Shown one piece after another: positions 13,401 to 28,400 of a DNA stretch of 64,000 nt. The notes under the pieces were generated by a model. The model saw only the letters and a program-made list of their open reading frames with translations, ran no database searches and was not told the origin of the DNA. Where the stretch lies: assembly GCA_032622095.1 (NCBI GenBank), contig CP136066.1, forward strand, positions 207,664,978 through 207,728,977, given 5' to 3'. Each line of letters opens with the position of its first letter. Within the stretch, counting starts at the first letter, position 1. Origin of the DNA: Siphonodentalium dalli (lineage: Eukaryota; Mollusca; Scaphopoda; Gadilida; Siphonodentaliidae). Made by a program: the position numbers and the translations under genes.

Positions 13401-16400
13401 TGCCCCATTGTGTTTCATAAAATGCTGTATTACAATATATAAGATGATCTTTGTGTCTTATTTCAAACTTAATATTAAACAAACAAAATTATTTTCATTA
13501 AATAGAGGATCTCACATGAGTTTCTATTTTATACGGAATTTATCAACCGAGTTCACTAAATTCGATTTGAGCCGAGGTTTACCGAGGCTCAAATAGAATT
13601 TAGAGGACGAGGTTGATAAATTACGTATAAAATAGGACGAGTGTGAGATACCTTTTATCACATGATCAAATAAACCTGAAGCAACGCGAAATATTCATCA
13701 AAAACAACAATCATAAACTACAGCGATCGCAAGTTATTTGAAGAACGCTGTGACGTCATCGCACGCGCTGATATTAAACGTGTCTATTACCGATAATTAT
13801 GAAACTGCTTTTATGGCCAAATTATGTGATAAAATAATATGCATCATGATTCATATAAAACACAATATTTATATTAGCACTATGTATGCAAACTGAGATT
13901 TTACATGTGGGGGTCCTCGTGGGTGAGCCCAGTCCCAAATTTTTCATCAAAACATTTACGGGCCCTCAGTGCCAAGTCTGATTTTTGTATCAACCCATAT
14001 TTCCTTGATCATTTTTCAAATTTATTGATTATAATAATGTGATACATTGATGGAAAGAGCATATGGCCATCAGGGACTCAAATCAAGATTCTGAGTAATC
14101 AATGAACATGATGAGTAGTTATAAGATATTAAATTAAATACACACCCTAACATAACCTTCATATGCCGTGCCGATTCCCATTGAGAGCTCTTTCCATCAA
14201 TGTATCACATTATTATAATCAATAAATTTGAAAAATGATCAAGGAAATATGGGTTGATACAAAAATTGGACTTGGCACTGAAAGGGTTGTCTTACTGATG
14301 GGTGTAAATACTAGGGTTTGTACAGCTCTGATATAAAAAGTAACTTACTCTGTTCCGGAGGAGCAGGACAGACGACCGGCGCTTTGTCCATACACTGGAT
14401 ATGACAGGAGTAGCCACATGCTAATAAAAAATATAGGTTTGAAATAAGATATAAAGATACACGCCAATATACCTAGATTAGATTAGAATAGAATTATTTG
14501 GTAAAATATAGATGTATAATAATTACAGGTATATAAAACCAGGAATAACACAATATTAAAACTTGTTGCCATTATGGTCCCGAAGCTGAAATAAATGTAC
14601 CACAGATTATTATATTAATTATAAACATATAAATAAATTTTTACTCAGTTACAATTGCAGTATTTTGTTGTAATATAGATTGTTTAACCCTTCCATGACT
14701 GGAGCGTCGTGAATTTTTTTTTGCGAAAACCCTGTGCCAATGCATTCTATTATATATGCAAGTCTCCCGTGAGCCTCGCATATATAAGAGAATACATTGG
14801 CCTAATAATATTTAACTTGACCTTGTAAGCCAGTGCATTCTCTTATATGGGAGAGAATGCATGGCACATGATCGTTTAATGCTGCACAAGCGCAGCTCCC
14901 ATCATGAAAGGGTTAACCCTTTACCCAACAGAAGGGCCCTGTGCCAATGCATTCTCTTATATATGCGAGTCGACCATAGGTCGCCTCGCATATATAAGAG
15001 AATGCATTGGCTTAACACATTAAAAATTATAAAATTGTTAAAGAATGTAAGAAAAATGGTAAAAAGTGTTAAAAAAAGATTTTTTTTAGGCCAATGCATT
15101 CTCTTATATATGCGAGGCGACCTATGGTCGACTCGCATATATAAGAGAATGCATTGGCACAGGGCATAACTGTAACTATCACAATGTGGTCAAGGAGCCG
15201 GTTCCAATGATATCCATATTTGTATGGTTCTATTGAGACAGACCGAAGATATTTTAGGCTGTTGAAGCTTTATTTGGCCGGTTTTGGCCGGTTTGTTGGG
15301 TAAAGGGTTAAATCACTCCAATCTGCCACTGGTATTATTCACTAATAGTAATAATTACAAACTGTTATTCCTTTAACCCTTTACCCAACAAACCGGCCAA
15401 AAACGGCCAAATAAAGCTGCAACAGCCTAAATTATCTTGGGTCTGTCTCAATAAAACCATACAAATATGGATATCATTGGAACCGGCTCATTGACCACAT
15501 TGTGATGGTTACAGTTATGCCCTGTAACAATGCATTCTCTTATATATGTGAGTCGACCATAGGTCGCCTCGCATATATAAGAGAATGCATTGGCCTAAAA
15601 AAACAACTTTTTTTTAACACTTTTTACCATTTTTTCTTACATTCTTTAACAATATTTTACAATTCTTACAATATTTTAACACATTAAGCATGAATATGTG
15701 CATGTGGAAATGTATCTTGTTGTCTTAATTATGTTTGCATCAACTATATTATGAAGTGTGATTGTAGTGTGTGCTTCTCACCGAGGGATGGTAGGGATTT
15801 AATTCAAACCGATCCCGTTTATTAACCCTTTACCCAACAAACCGGCCAGAACCGGCCAAATAAAGCTTCAACAGCCTAAAATATCTTCGGTCTGTCTCAA
15901 TAGAACCATACAAATATGGATATCATTGGAACCGGCTCCTTGACCACATTGTGATAGTTACAGTTATACCCTGTGCCAATGCATTCTCTTATATATGCGA
16001 GTCGACCATAGGTCGCCTCGCATATATAAGAGAATGCATTGGCCTAAAAAAAAAAAAAACTTTAACACTTTTTACCATTTTTTCTTACATTCTTTAACAA
16101 TTTTATAATTTTGAATGTGTTAAGCCAATGCATTCTCTTATATATGCGAGGCGACCTATGGTCGACTCGCATATATAAGAGAATGCATTGGCACAGGGCC
16201 CTTCTGTTGGGTAAAGGGTGAATACCTTGTCTTGGTGTGCACACTTGGTTGAGGTAATTAATTAGTAATAGCGAGATTTGACCTCATGATAAACTTTTAG
16301 GCAACCTGTTTGTCTCTGAGCAACCTTATTTTCGCTAAAGTCATTTTCATTTTAGGCAACATTCAAGACGAACTGAACGGTCATTTGCATAAAATTTGCA

Positions 16401-19400
16401 GGCCTGGTTAAGCCAATTCGCACTCAAACAGACTGTACATCTTATTGCAAGTCGACTGTACAACATATCAGCAGAAACATCTAACCACAGAGGTCTAGCA
16501 TCAACAAATTCGCCATCTAGAGACCTCATTCTTCTTGGAAGTGTCTATAATTTCAAATTAACATTGTTTTGGGCTATTATTTCCCTTCTGTTCAGTTTCT
16601 ATATCCCCTAATTTTCAGAAGATAAACCCCCGAGTTAATTTTTTACCTCGGCCTAACCGTACCAAATGATCGACTGCTTTCTCGAGAGAGAAAGGAAACA
16701 AAAACATCACCAACTTCAACTGGGGAACTTCAATCAGATCCTACCATAGGTCTCCCATAGCAGTTGAGGCCTAAGCAGAATGAGGTTATCGGAGGTTGAA
16801 TTTGGTGATGCTATCCCGCTGTGCGGGAAAGCGTCACTACTAGTAAATACACCCTCTGGGGACCTCATTCTGCAAATGTCAGACACACTAAATGCAGGCT
16901 TCTTATCAACAGAAACATCACACTAAATCCAGGCTATTATCAACAGAAACATCTTACCTTCACATGTGATTCCCTGGCGTTGTATCCCAACGAGGAGGGA
17001 GAGACAATGATTGCACTTATAAGGTGAGGTGAAAGACTTAACAATGAACTGATGGCCTTTTGGCTGCTGAGTAGTCGGCCTTGATATCGCTGGGTTTCCC
17101 CAAGGCTGATCGTAAAACGGCTCAAATGTCTCTTTGGGTGTCGACGACGAAACAGTCGGTGAAGCAGGCTGAGGTAAGGCTTCCACTGAACTGTGTCGTA
17201 GATCACCATGGGAACCAGAAACAGAATTATTCCGAGAAGTTTCACTCACGCTGTCCTCATCTGGGTTACCATCACTTGACGACTGAAAATGAAACCGAAG
17301 AAAATTATCATAAAAAAAAAACACAATCCAAAATTTCACTAAAATAAACAGCTAAATCTAAATCCAAATATGGCATAACTGAAAAATTCATTAGTCCGAA
17401 CAAACTACTGCTCCACATACCACATCTGAATCGGTTCCGTCAACTATAACTAAAGTCAGAAACCAAAATAATCAATGAATTCTTAAAAGGGGCATAACTC
17501 ACACAAGTAGATCATGGTTCCAAGTGTCTAGTCAAAGGCCAAATAAAAGTTTGAATTGCACAATAGGTATTTCCAAAATTAACTAAATAATCCACGTTTC
17601 AGTATGGCTACTCAATATGAAGATGGAATTTTTCTCATATCACTGAGGGTTAACCATTTCGATACTAAATACTCAGTTACCACTTAGGAAATGTTCAGAT
17701 AATAAGTTCAACAAACGTAGGTCGTTTGTTGAACTTATTATCTGAAGATTTCCCACCAATGAATAGGATACCTTTTGCATTTTCTATTGTCTGCTCCTAT
17801 TTCCTGAAAACCTCTCCAGATCAATAATAGACCATTCCAATGTATACTTTTATGACTGAATGGGAGAATCCATTTTAGTAAAGAAAGGGTTAAAAACAGG
17901 CAATTAATCCTGGTGAAACATTAAACATCCTGTGCCAGTGCATTCTGTTATATATGCGAGTCTCACATAAGGAGCCTCACATATATTAAGAGAATGCACT
18001 GGCTTACAATGTCAAGGTAAATATAGTTAGGCCAATGTATTCTCAAAGAATGCATTTGCACAGGGTTTTCGCAAACTTTCAGGAAGCTAGAGTCATGAAG
18101 GGTTAAGAGCGGTGTTTCTGTATACTCACATCATTTAGAAGTGAAAACTGTCCTTTAAAAAAGTTGATAAGAGATGTGGAATCATTTCTGTCACAATCAT
18201 CTGGAAAAAAAAACATTTCACTCTAGTTGTACAAAGTGATGCGATATCTTTAAATCATGAACGCGAAAGAAAAAAAATATACAATCAAATTAAATAGAAC
18301 ACATCCTGAATCCACAGAGCAATGACAAACTATGGGGGACATGCCACTCTAAACCGGCGACCGGCGAGTCCACAGAGCAATGACAAACTACGGGGGCATG
18401 CCCCACTAAACTGGCGACCGGCGAGTCCACAGAGCAATGACAAACTACGGAGGACATGCCACTCTAAACTGGCGACCGGCGAGTCCACAGAGCAATGACA
18501 AACTACGGGGGACATGCCACTCTAAACTGGCGACCGGCGAGTCCACAGAGCAATGACAAACTACGGGGGACATGCCACACTAAACTGGCGACCGGCGAGT
18601 CCACAGAACAATGACAAACTATGGGGGACATGCCACTCTAAACTGGCGACCGGCGAGTCCACAGAGCAATGACAAACTACGGGGGCATGCCCCACTAAAC
18701 TGGTGACCGGCGAGTCCACAGAGCAATGACAAACTACGGGGGACATGCCACTCTAAACTGGCGACCGGCGAGTCCACAGAGCAATGACAAACTACGGGGG
18801 CATGCCCCACTAAACTGGTGACCGGCGAGTCCACAGAGCAATGACAAACTACGGGGGACATGCCCCACTAAACTGGTGACCGGCGAGTCCACAGAGCAAT
18901 GACAAACTACGGGGGACATGCCACTCTAAACTGGCTACCGGCGAGTCCACAGAGCAATGACAAACTACGGGGGCATGCCCCACTAAACTGGTGACCGGCG
19001 AGTCCACAGAGCAATGACAAACTACGGGGGACATGCCCCACTAAACTGGTGACCGGCGAGTCCACAGAGCAATGACAAACTACGGGGACATGCCCCACTA
19101 AACTGGTGACCGGCGAGTCCACAGAGCAATGACAAACTATGGGGGACATGCCACTCTAAACTGGCGACCGGCGAGTCCACAGAGCAATGACAAACTACGG
19201 GGACATGCCACTCTAAACTGGCGACCGGCGAGTCCACAGAGCAATGACAAACTACGGAGGACATGCCCCACTAAACTGGTGACCGGCGAGTCCACAGAGC
19301 AATGACAAACTACGGGGGACATGCCCCACTAAACCGGCGACCGGCGAGTCCACAGAGCAATGACAAACTATGGGGGACATGCCACTCTAAACTGGCGACC

Positions 19401-22400
19401 GGCGAGTCCACAGAGCAATGACAAACTACGGGGGCATGCCCCACTAAACTGGTGACCGGCGAGTCCACAGAGCAATGACAAACTACGGGGGACATGCCCC
19501 ACTAAACCGGCGACCGGCGAGTCCACAGAGCAATGACAAACTATGGGGGACATGCCGCTCTAAACTGGCGAACGGCGAGTCCACAGAGCAATGACAAACT
19601 ACGGGGGACATGCCCCACTAAACCGGCGACCGGCGAGTCCACAGAGCAATGACAAACTACGGGGGACATGCCCCACTAAACCGGCGACCGGCAAGTCCAC
19701 AGAGCAATGACAAACTATGGGGGACATGCCACTCTAAACTGGCGACCGGCGAGTCCACAGAGCAATGACAAACTACGGGGGCATGCCCCACTAAACTGGT
19801 GACCGGCGAGTCCACAGAGCAATGACAAACTACGGGGGACATGCCCCACTAAACCGGCGACCGGCGAGTCCACAGAGCAATGACAAACTATGGGGGACAT
19901 GCCGCTCTAAACTGGCGAACGGCGAGTCCACAGAGCAATGACAAACTACGGGGGACATGCCCCACTAAACCGGCGACCGGCGAGTCCACAGAGCAATGAC
20001 AAACTATGGGGGACATGCCGCTCTAAACTGGCGAACGGCGAATCCAGATTCGAAATGGGGCAAGCCCCAGCAACCATAATTGAAATGTGTTGATTTCCAC
20101 CATTGACAATAATAACACTTGTACTCAGCAATCTGTCCGTTCTGAACTGCGGCACATAATCAGGAAGTCAAGACAGAGCTATATAGCCAGAACAATTGGA
20201 TAGTCGGCTCCAATGATTGTTCGACAGGTGGGTTTTAAGTTAGATATTATCCTCAGGATTGGATTTTCAGCCAAAGTGTACTTGGTTTCGCATCGATGAT
20301 TCTTTTACGGAAAACACTCTCCTTTAGATATTCAAGCCTGCAAATAGTGTGTCTGTCAATTTCATAATGAGGTACCCTGAGGGTGAATTCAGTGATGCTA
20401 TCTCGGGCTAGTAACACCAAATTGACCCTCTGGAGACACCATTCTGCTTAGGCCTCATCTTCTGGGAAGTATCTAGTCTCAAATTAACCTTCTTTTAGTT
20501 AACTTATTTCCTTCTAGTAAGTTTCTATATCCCCTAATTTGCAGAAGATAAAATGTATAAATAAGGTGACTAATGGTTGAATATCAACTTCAACTGGGAA
20601 AATTCAATCTGAACAAAGTCTCCCATAGTAGTTGAGGCCTAAGCAGAATGAGATTCTCAGAGGGCGAATTTGGTGATGCTAGCCCACCTTGCGGGATAGC
20701 GTCTCCAAATTCACCCTCAGGGACCTCATTCTGCAAATGACAGACACACTATTGACTGGATTGCAGATATTATTCTTTACATAAGACTCACTGTCATCTG
20801 GTTTCTGTTTCTGTAACACATTATTATAATTTTCCCTCAATTCCTCGAGTTCCGTCCTTGTTATTTCATGGGACTTCTCAGCTTCTTGTAGCTTGCTGTG
20901 AGGAGAAAATACATTGTTTAGATTGATAGGGTATACCATTTACACTGTGTTGGAAAAATTCAGTTTGGAATGAAGAGTTGCAAATTATTTCTTCTGAAGT
21001 TTGACATTCCTTTGATCCAACAGTCAGTTGCAAATAGACCCAGTCCTCCATATTTGAATTGAAGACTTCCAAACAGTCCCTATGAATCACAGTTTGTTAA
21101 ATAAAAAGTATTTTTCAATCAAAATTCACTGTTAGAAAAAAAGTTATTGAAAATGAGTAAATTATAATATTTTGAGTCGGTACTAAATAAATGAAGAGTG
21201 GAAACAAATAACCTTTTAATTATGGCCTGAAATATTCAGTGAACAAACAACAATTTGAACAATTCACTGAATTTGGTATGTAAAGGGATTCTATTTCTAA
21301 AGGATGATGTTTGAGGACATTTAACAATACCGTACTGACCAGGCTCAAGGCCATTGCTCGTGTTTATGCCCACCCATATCTTTTGGCCAAATTCCATGCA
21401 CAGGGGTATATTCCAGTTTAGGCCCACCCCAAATTTTTTTCAATTTCAGCGGTGGTAAGTAAGTATTTGTATTAGCTTGTAGACATTAATTACCCACCAA
21501 CTATCTGTTAATAGCCACCAAGAACTGGCAAGAAAAACGCCAATGTTTCCTGATAAAAATACTAGTTTTCCCTGGATATATGGCAGTTCCACTTTGTGTC
21601 TTTTATTCACTTTATAAGAACAAGTGGTGTTTGTGATTTGAAGTTAATGAATGTCAATAAAGTTAACGATATTTATTTTGTGAACTATTTAAATTATCGT
21701 TATCATTCAATTTGGGGATCATGTACATATGAACATTGATATAAACTATAGATATGGGATTTACCGAGCTGTCTTTCTCAAAGTAACTTATACTTACCTT
21801 TTCTTAATCTGGAAGCCAGGTATATTTCCCGATACTCTGAGTTTGATCGGCTTTCATCTATTTCATCAGTTTTACTGTCCAGATTTCTTGGGATTTTTGG
21901 TTTGCAAAGGGTCATATCCCAGTTTAAGCCCATTTGGATTTTTGAGCTCAAATAAAACAAAGACCCCCAGGGCCTCAACCCGGGTCAGTACGGTAAAATG
22001 AATAACTAATGTTGTTTATGTCTGAGAATACTAACTTTTCTTTTTCGACATTTGCAGCCTTCACCCTCGTGAGTTGCTCACTAATCTGCTGCTTAGCCTG
22101 TATTTCACTCTGTAGACTCGACTGAAGGTTGAGCAGCTCCATCTTGTCCAATCTCTGAGACCGTCGGTTCCTCCACCGCTGTCGGTTCTGAAAAAAATAT
22201 CCATTATTACTGTTTACTGCCTGATTTATAAGAGAATCAAACACCAAGTGCATCAAATTTGAGGTGAAAGATCAGTTTGTTCTCGTACGGGTTACGCAAA
22301 ATAAAAGCCATGTGAACGATGAATGAGTTAACGAGACTAAGTTGACCAAACATTCTCGCCTGTGTACTACTTGTAATGCATGGACAACATCAATTATTTA

Positions 22401-25400
22401 AACATTTAAATATTGAATGCAAATCTAGAAGGTGTTCATTATTGGTAGTATTGATTATTGGTAGACATTTTTGTTGAAGGTTCTAAATCCGATTAACCCT
22501 TTACCCAACAAACCGGCCAAAACCCGCCAAATAAAGCTTCAACAGCCTAAAATATCTTCGGTCTGTCTCAATAGAACCATACAAATATGGATATCATTGG
22601 AACCGGCTCCTTGACCACATTGTGATAGTTACAGTTATGCCCTGTGCCAATGCATTCTCTTATATATGCGAGTCGACCATAGGTCGCCTCGCATATATAA
22701 GAGAATGCATTGGCCTAAAAAAAATCTTTTTTTAACACTTTTTACCATTTTTTCTTACATTCTTTAACAATTTTATAATTTTTAATGTGTTAAGCCAATG
22801 CATTCTCTTATATATGCGAGGCGACCTCTGGTCGACTCGCATATATAAGAGAATGCATTGGCACAGGGCCCTTCTGTTGGGTAAAGGGTTAAGCACCCTT
22901 CAATTACTATTTATTTGGCTTCGGGGGTAAAAACTATTTGATTCGAGTCGAGGAACCTATCCATCAAAGCTCAGAGTGATCAGATATCGATTTTTAAAAT
23001 CTATTATTTTTCACCACCTGGAATATTTAGTGGCCCAGTAAAAGTCAATGAGAAGACTAAATAGCGGATGAAGATGGATAACTCTAAAATCAAGTGGCTT
23101 TTTTGTGTCAGATATTTGACAAACCGGCGATTGTACAAAATGTTGAATAATAACAGGTTTTGGGCAATATTATACTAGTGGACAGTGGTTAGCATTACTT
23201 TTGGGCAATTAATCGATTTTTATAACTGAAGTGGCACTTAAAAAAAAAAAATTGGAATCTGATGATATGGGGACCATTGAATTGGATTAAGTACCTTTAA
23301 CTCTTTCAGTGCCAGGCTTATTTTGTAGGTTTAGTGCCAGGGACATCAAAATTCTTACTATGAATACTTGGTGATAGTTTTTAGTTATAACATGCCCCTA
23401 AGGACTTATCCAGTTTGTTTTTAAATTCGCTATAGCATGCTTAAGCATACACTGACCTTTCAGGAAAAAAGTTACTTTTTCGCAGCTGAAGAACCACCCT
23501 CCCACCCCGGCCTACTGTATGTAAAAAAGTGGATGACCTCCCCCCCCCCCCTCCCCCCCCTGAAGCATACCCAAAAAAATTCAACCCAAAACAACAATGC
23601 TTTTTTTAATTATTTTTTTTAGGGCACTCTACAGACCGTAAATTAGGGCCGATGAGATCGGCCCCTGGCACTGAAAGAGTTAATGAATTGCTTGGAGACA
23701 ATTCCGATAAAAAAAAATTCACCCAAGAGATATTTTATGTCATATTTATTCAAAAGTGTTGCTGAAGTTCTCTTTAGGGGGAACTTGGCTAAAAAATTTG
23801 GATTATCCATTTTTTTTTTGGACTTTCAATGAGTTGCTAGAAGACAATGCTGTCCACACAAATTGAATTTCACTAGCTGGTTTACATCGAAGGAAACTTG
23901 GACAAAATTTGGAGAAAAATTCTTTGGAAACTTACTGAGTCTTCGCCGGAAACACCCATGACCTTAAGATTTTCTAATTCTTCAGTCATCTTAGTGGCTA
24001 GAGCTTGAAGGTATCCTCGAGCATCCTTTTCATCACTAACCCTGAAACAAGAAGTCGCAACTTCAATGTGGTATTAAAGCTAGACAAAATTAATGTTCTG
24101 TTCCTCAGACATGCCTCCAAATATGGTAATAGACATTTGCAGAATGAGGTCCCCAGAGGGTGAATTTATTGACAGATTTTGTATCAGTTTATTGCTTATA
24201 TAATAGAAAAGAAGATTTCTGCCATATCGCCCTAAAAGTTATGAAATATAAGCAAACTCAGATGAGTTGACAAAATACAATTACAGTACTTAACTTATGA
24301 GAATGTTGCAAATAACCCACAAAATAATCCTTGATTTGAAATAACAAAATCATAGTAGAACCGACTTACCATTTTATAATTTCAGATATTTGAGCCTCCC
24401 ACTGAGCTACAGATTCACGTTTATCAGATGCGTCTCGAAGTTCTATCTCCATTTTGTTCATGGTCTCTTGATTCTGAAAAAAATTGGGAAACACGCTTTA
24501 TATATCAGTTAATTTTTTGTCATTTCCCTCAATTAATGAGTAAGTGCTGCCCCTAAAGATGTGTATACACCAGAGCTGTTAAGTTTCACGGATTGTCAGT
24601 GAAACTCCCGGATTGACACAGGAAAAACATCCAAAATGCAGAAGAACAACCATTTCTCCTGCATGCGGCCCAAGAAGTACTCCTGATTAATCCCACAAAA
24701 CATTTTTGACAAACCAGAGGTTGAATTGAGTGCATAACGTGAGCTTCTGAACTCAAAACATAAACAATTCCATGCGATTTCCATTGATTTTATCATAATG
24801 CCCCAAATGCTTGTGTCGATATCTATCCAACATGCTATAACATACTTTAAATGCTGATTGGGGAATATATTTTGATTTGGATTATATTAAACTATATTTT
24901 ACCAAGAGGTGTGCACTCGAGTGCTAGCATACCCCCAACGTGGCAAATTCAACCCGCATTATCCGTAAACTCAACCAAAAAGATTTTTAACTTTAAAGAA
25001 AAATTCGGACTAATAATATCGATATGGTGTCACAAGAAGCTTGTACAGAAAAAATTATTCAAATCGGTTCATATTTGTTAAAGTTATTAAGTCAGACAGA
25101 ATTTTCTAAGTCAAAATAAGTCGAAAATGAGGTGTAATATTACGAAAAACAGTCAGACCGAACCGCAATTAGCATCATGCGGATAGACCGTCCTAAGGAG
25201 ATTGCATACAAAAAATTATTGAAATCGGTTCATAGTTGTTCGAGTTATGAGGTCGGATGGACGGACGGACGGACAAACGGACGGAGAAAGTGTGACGGAC
25301 AGACGCAGTCAATCCAGTATACCCCCCATTTTCTTCGAAAGTGGGGGTATAATAAATTGTGATCTTGTCAACTAGGCCTGTAACGATACGCTTGGTCACG

Positions 25401-28400
25401 ATACGATACGTATCGCGATACGGGGCCAACGATACGATACGTATCGCGATACGCAAAATTTGATCCCACGAGTAAATAGCTATTCAAGTTCAACACTCCA
25501 AATTTGCACAACTCTCAGGTGTTATCGTAGAATGATGAACTATACTAAATTTAGGGAACAGTTTATCATTTCACAGTTGGCAGTCAGTTGCTGGAGTTTC
25601 TGACTGAAAATTAGCTTTTCTGACAATATCATCAGATAAAACTATTGTCGTATTGACAAGTAGTGTAAGCACCCAGCGACAGTTCGCCATGCACCATTAA
25701 ACTATATGCCTAATAATGGCACATGACGAAATGTCGCTGGGCAGCTGGGCTCTTATACACTACTTTGTATTATGCTCATAGTTATATCTGAGTATATTGT
25801 CAGAAAAGCTAATTTTCAATCCGAAACTCATGCAACAGTGATTCAAGTCTTATTTTTTAAATTCATATCATATTTTAATCAACACAACAGTAATTCAACA
25901 CAACAATGTGACATTAGTCACAACTCACAACATGTAACAGATAACACTGTCAGAACCGAACCGAAGTGGCGAGCATGATGGATCATCAAACATTAACTGA
26001 GTGTTTGTAAGTAAGTTCACCCGAAGTTGATGTTCTTATTCATGAGGCATTGAAGTTATGCTAGGTTTTTACATGTTGGTCGTAATGTTACCAGTTTTGT
26101 AAGAGGTTGCCGTCGAACATAATTTGCAGATCGTTTTAGTTCTGTCTGCCTTAATGCGTCCATCCTCTTCAAGTTCAACGGTGTACGTCCCAAAACCGAA
26201 ATATTGCCAGACTTTCGACCTGTAGGCCGCTGGCGGATTGACAAGTTTTAAGCTTTGAGCAGACATCTTTCCACGGCCCACGTGTTGTTGTTTTGCCGCA
26301 GACGATATATCCAATATACTAGTATTTGATTGGTTGAAATCACAGCAGTTCATCAAATTAAACCAATCAGAGCATGGCTTACAGTCTGAGGCTAGGTTAC
26401 GGAGGTCAGTCATTTCACTTCCGCCAACGTTTGTGTCAAAGGTCAAAGTGCGAGCTCACGGAAACAAACGAAATTTACAGATTCACTTCCGATAACACTT
26501 TGTAAGCATTCACAGCTTACGGAAACGAACGAGGGGACCCGATTGACTTCGTATGGTAATTACTGCATAATAGCGGAACTGTATCGTAGTGTATCGAAAT
26601 TACAGTCAAATGAATCGTGTATAGAATCGTGAATGACGAACCGCGATGCATCGAAATCGCGATGAATCGTTACAGGCCTATTGTCAACAGGGATTCAGTT
26701 TGTGGAAATGAGTAAAATGTTAATTTTAAACGATTGTTATAGAGAGCGGCTCAACCCCATTGAACGTAAGTATATGAGGTTGAGACTTAACCCTTTACCC
26801 AACAAACCGGCCAAAAACGGCCAAATAAAGCTTCAACAGCCTAAAATATCTTCGGTCTGTCTCAATAAAACCATACAAATATGGATATCATTGGAACCGG
26901 TTCATTCACCACATTGTGATGGTTACAGTTATGCCCTGTGCCAATGCATTCTCTTATATATGCAAGTCGACCATAGGTCGCCTCGCATATAATAAGAGAA
27001 TGCATTGGCCTAAACAAATCTTTTTTTAACACTTTTTGCCATTTTTTCTTACATTCTTTAACAATTTTATAATTTTTAATGTGTTAAGCCAATGCATTCT
27101 CTTATATATGCGAGGCGACCTATGGACGACTCGCATATATAAGAGAATGCATTGGCACAGGGCCGTTCTGTTGGGTAAAGGGTTAACAAACACTATTTTA
27201 TATGTGCACTGCTTTATTTAGAACAAAAATACACTTGGTCATATGTCATTCAAAAAGCCTAATGCTTTCACTTCTCTCATATTAGATTCAGGCTAGTACT
27301 GAAGAATTTTTAAATAGCAATAACATAGATTGAGGGTATCACACCTAGAAACCCCCTGCATACTGTTAAGAAAATACTGAATACAATTCATGGATATTTC
27401 ACACTGATATGATAATTATTTAATAGAAGTCATGGATATTTCACACTGATATGATCATTTTCAGACATTTTTCTGTGAATTATTTTCTTATTGGCTATTT
27501 TGAGAACATGACTACATTTTGATTGAAAAAATATCTTTTAAAACACTTTTATGTGAAATATTTGCAACACCAGATGTTTCTCATGTGTTTGTTCGAGAAC
27601 AGCAGTGCTGAGGTATCTTAAAAATGAGCTTCCTAAACATTTTGTTGTTGTATAAAGTGGTGCCATTTTTAAACAAAGCACAGATAATCCCCCCAAATTA
27701 CTTACATTTATTTGTTCATCCTTCAGTCGCTCATTTTCTTCCCTCAAAGAAGCACATTGTCTTTCCGTTCGTTCCGACTGATATTTATAATCAGACATTT
27801 GTCCTTGAATATCATCTAACAATGGCTGAGTGTCTAGTTTGCCTTTGAGAACGCCGATTTCCCTTTGAAGTTCTGTTTTACTGGCTTCAGTTTCTTTCAA
27901 GAGATAGTTAATCTCACTAAGATCGGTTGAATGTTTTGACTGCAGTTTACATATCTGCTCTTCATACTCAACATCCTTCCTCTCAACGTCAGCTCTTAAC
28001 CTGAAAATAAAGACATATTTACATTTTATAAAAAAAAATTATATAATTTTTTCTTACATTTTTTTACATTTTTTAACAATTATAAAAAATAATATAAAAT
28101 CTGTTAGACCAATGCATTCTCTTATATATGTGAGGCGACCTATGATCGACTCGCATATATTAGAGAATGCATTGGCACAGGGTTCCGCAAAAATTCAGGA
28201 AGCTCGCGTCATGAAAGGGTTAAAGACATATTATGGACTTGTTCATGAGCGTGGAACTGATAAGTTAGTACTCAGGTGCTATGTCAACCTGGGGAATGTA
28301 GCATTCTACTAACATCTCCGAAAATTTCTAAGAAATCAAACATACCACTCCATAGAAAACATCGTCTGAACTATACTCAATTGTAAATATTTATATCTGG

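Noticed and set aside
14063-14187. A possible alternative exon resembling exon 24
   Set aside because: It lacks the 5' half of the exon and any acceptor, and it lies inside a foldback element. Treated as a captured fragment.
18330-20155. Many 61-80 codon minus-strand ORFs ([13 protein letters not shown] repeats)
   Set aside because: They are reading frames of the 58-bp satellite, whose period is not a multiple of three, so they close and reopen. No splice or start context.
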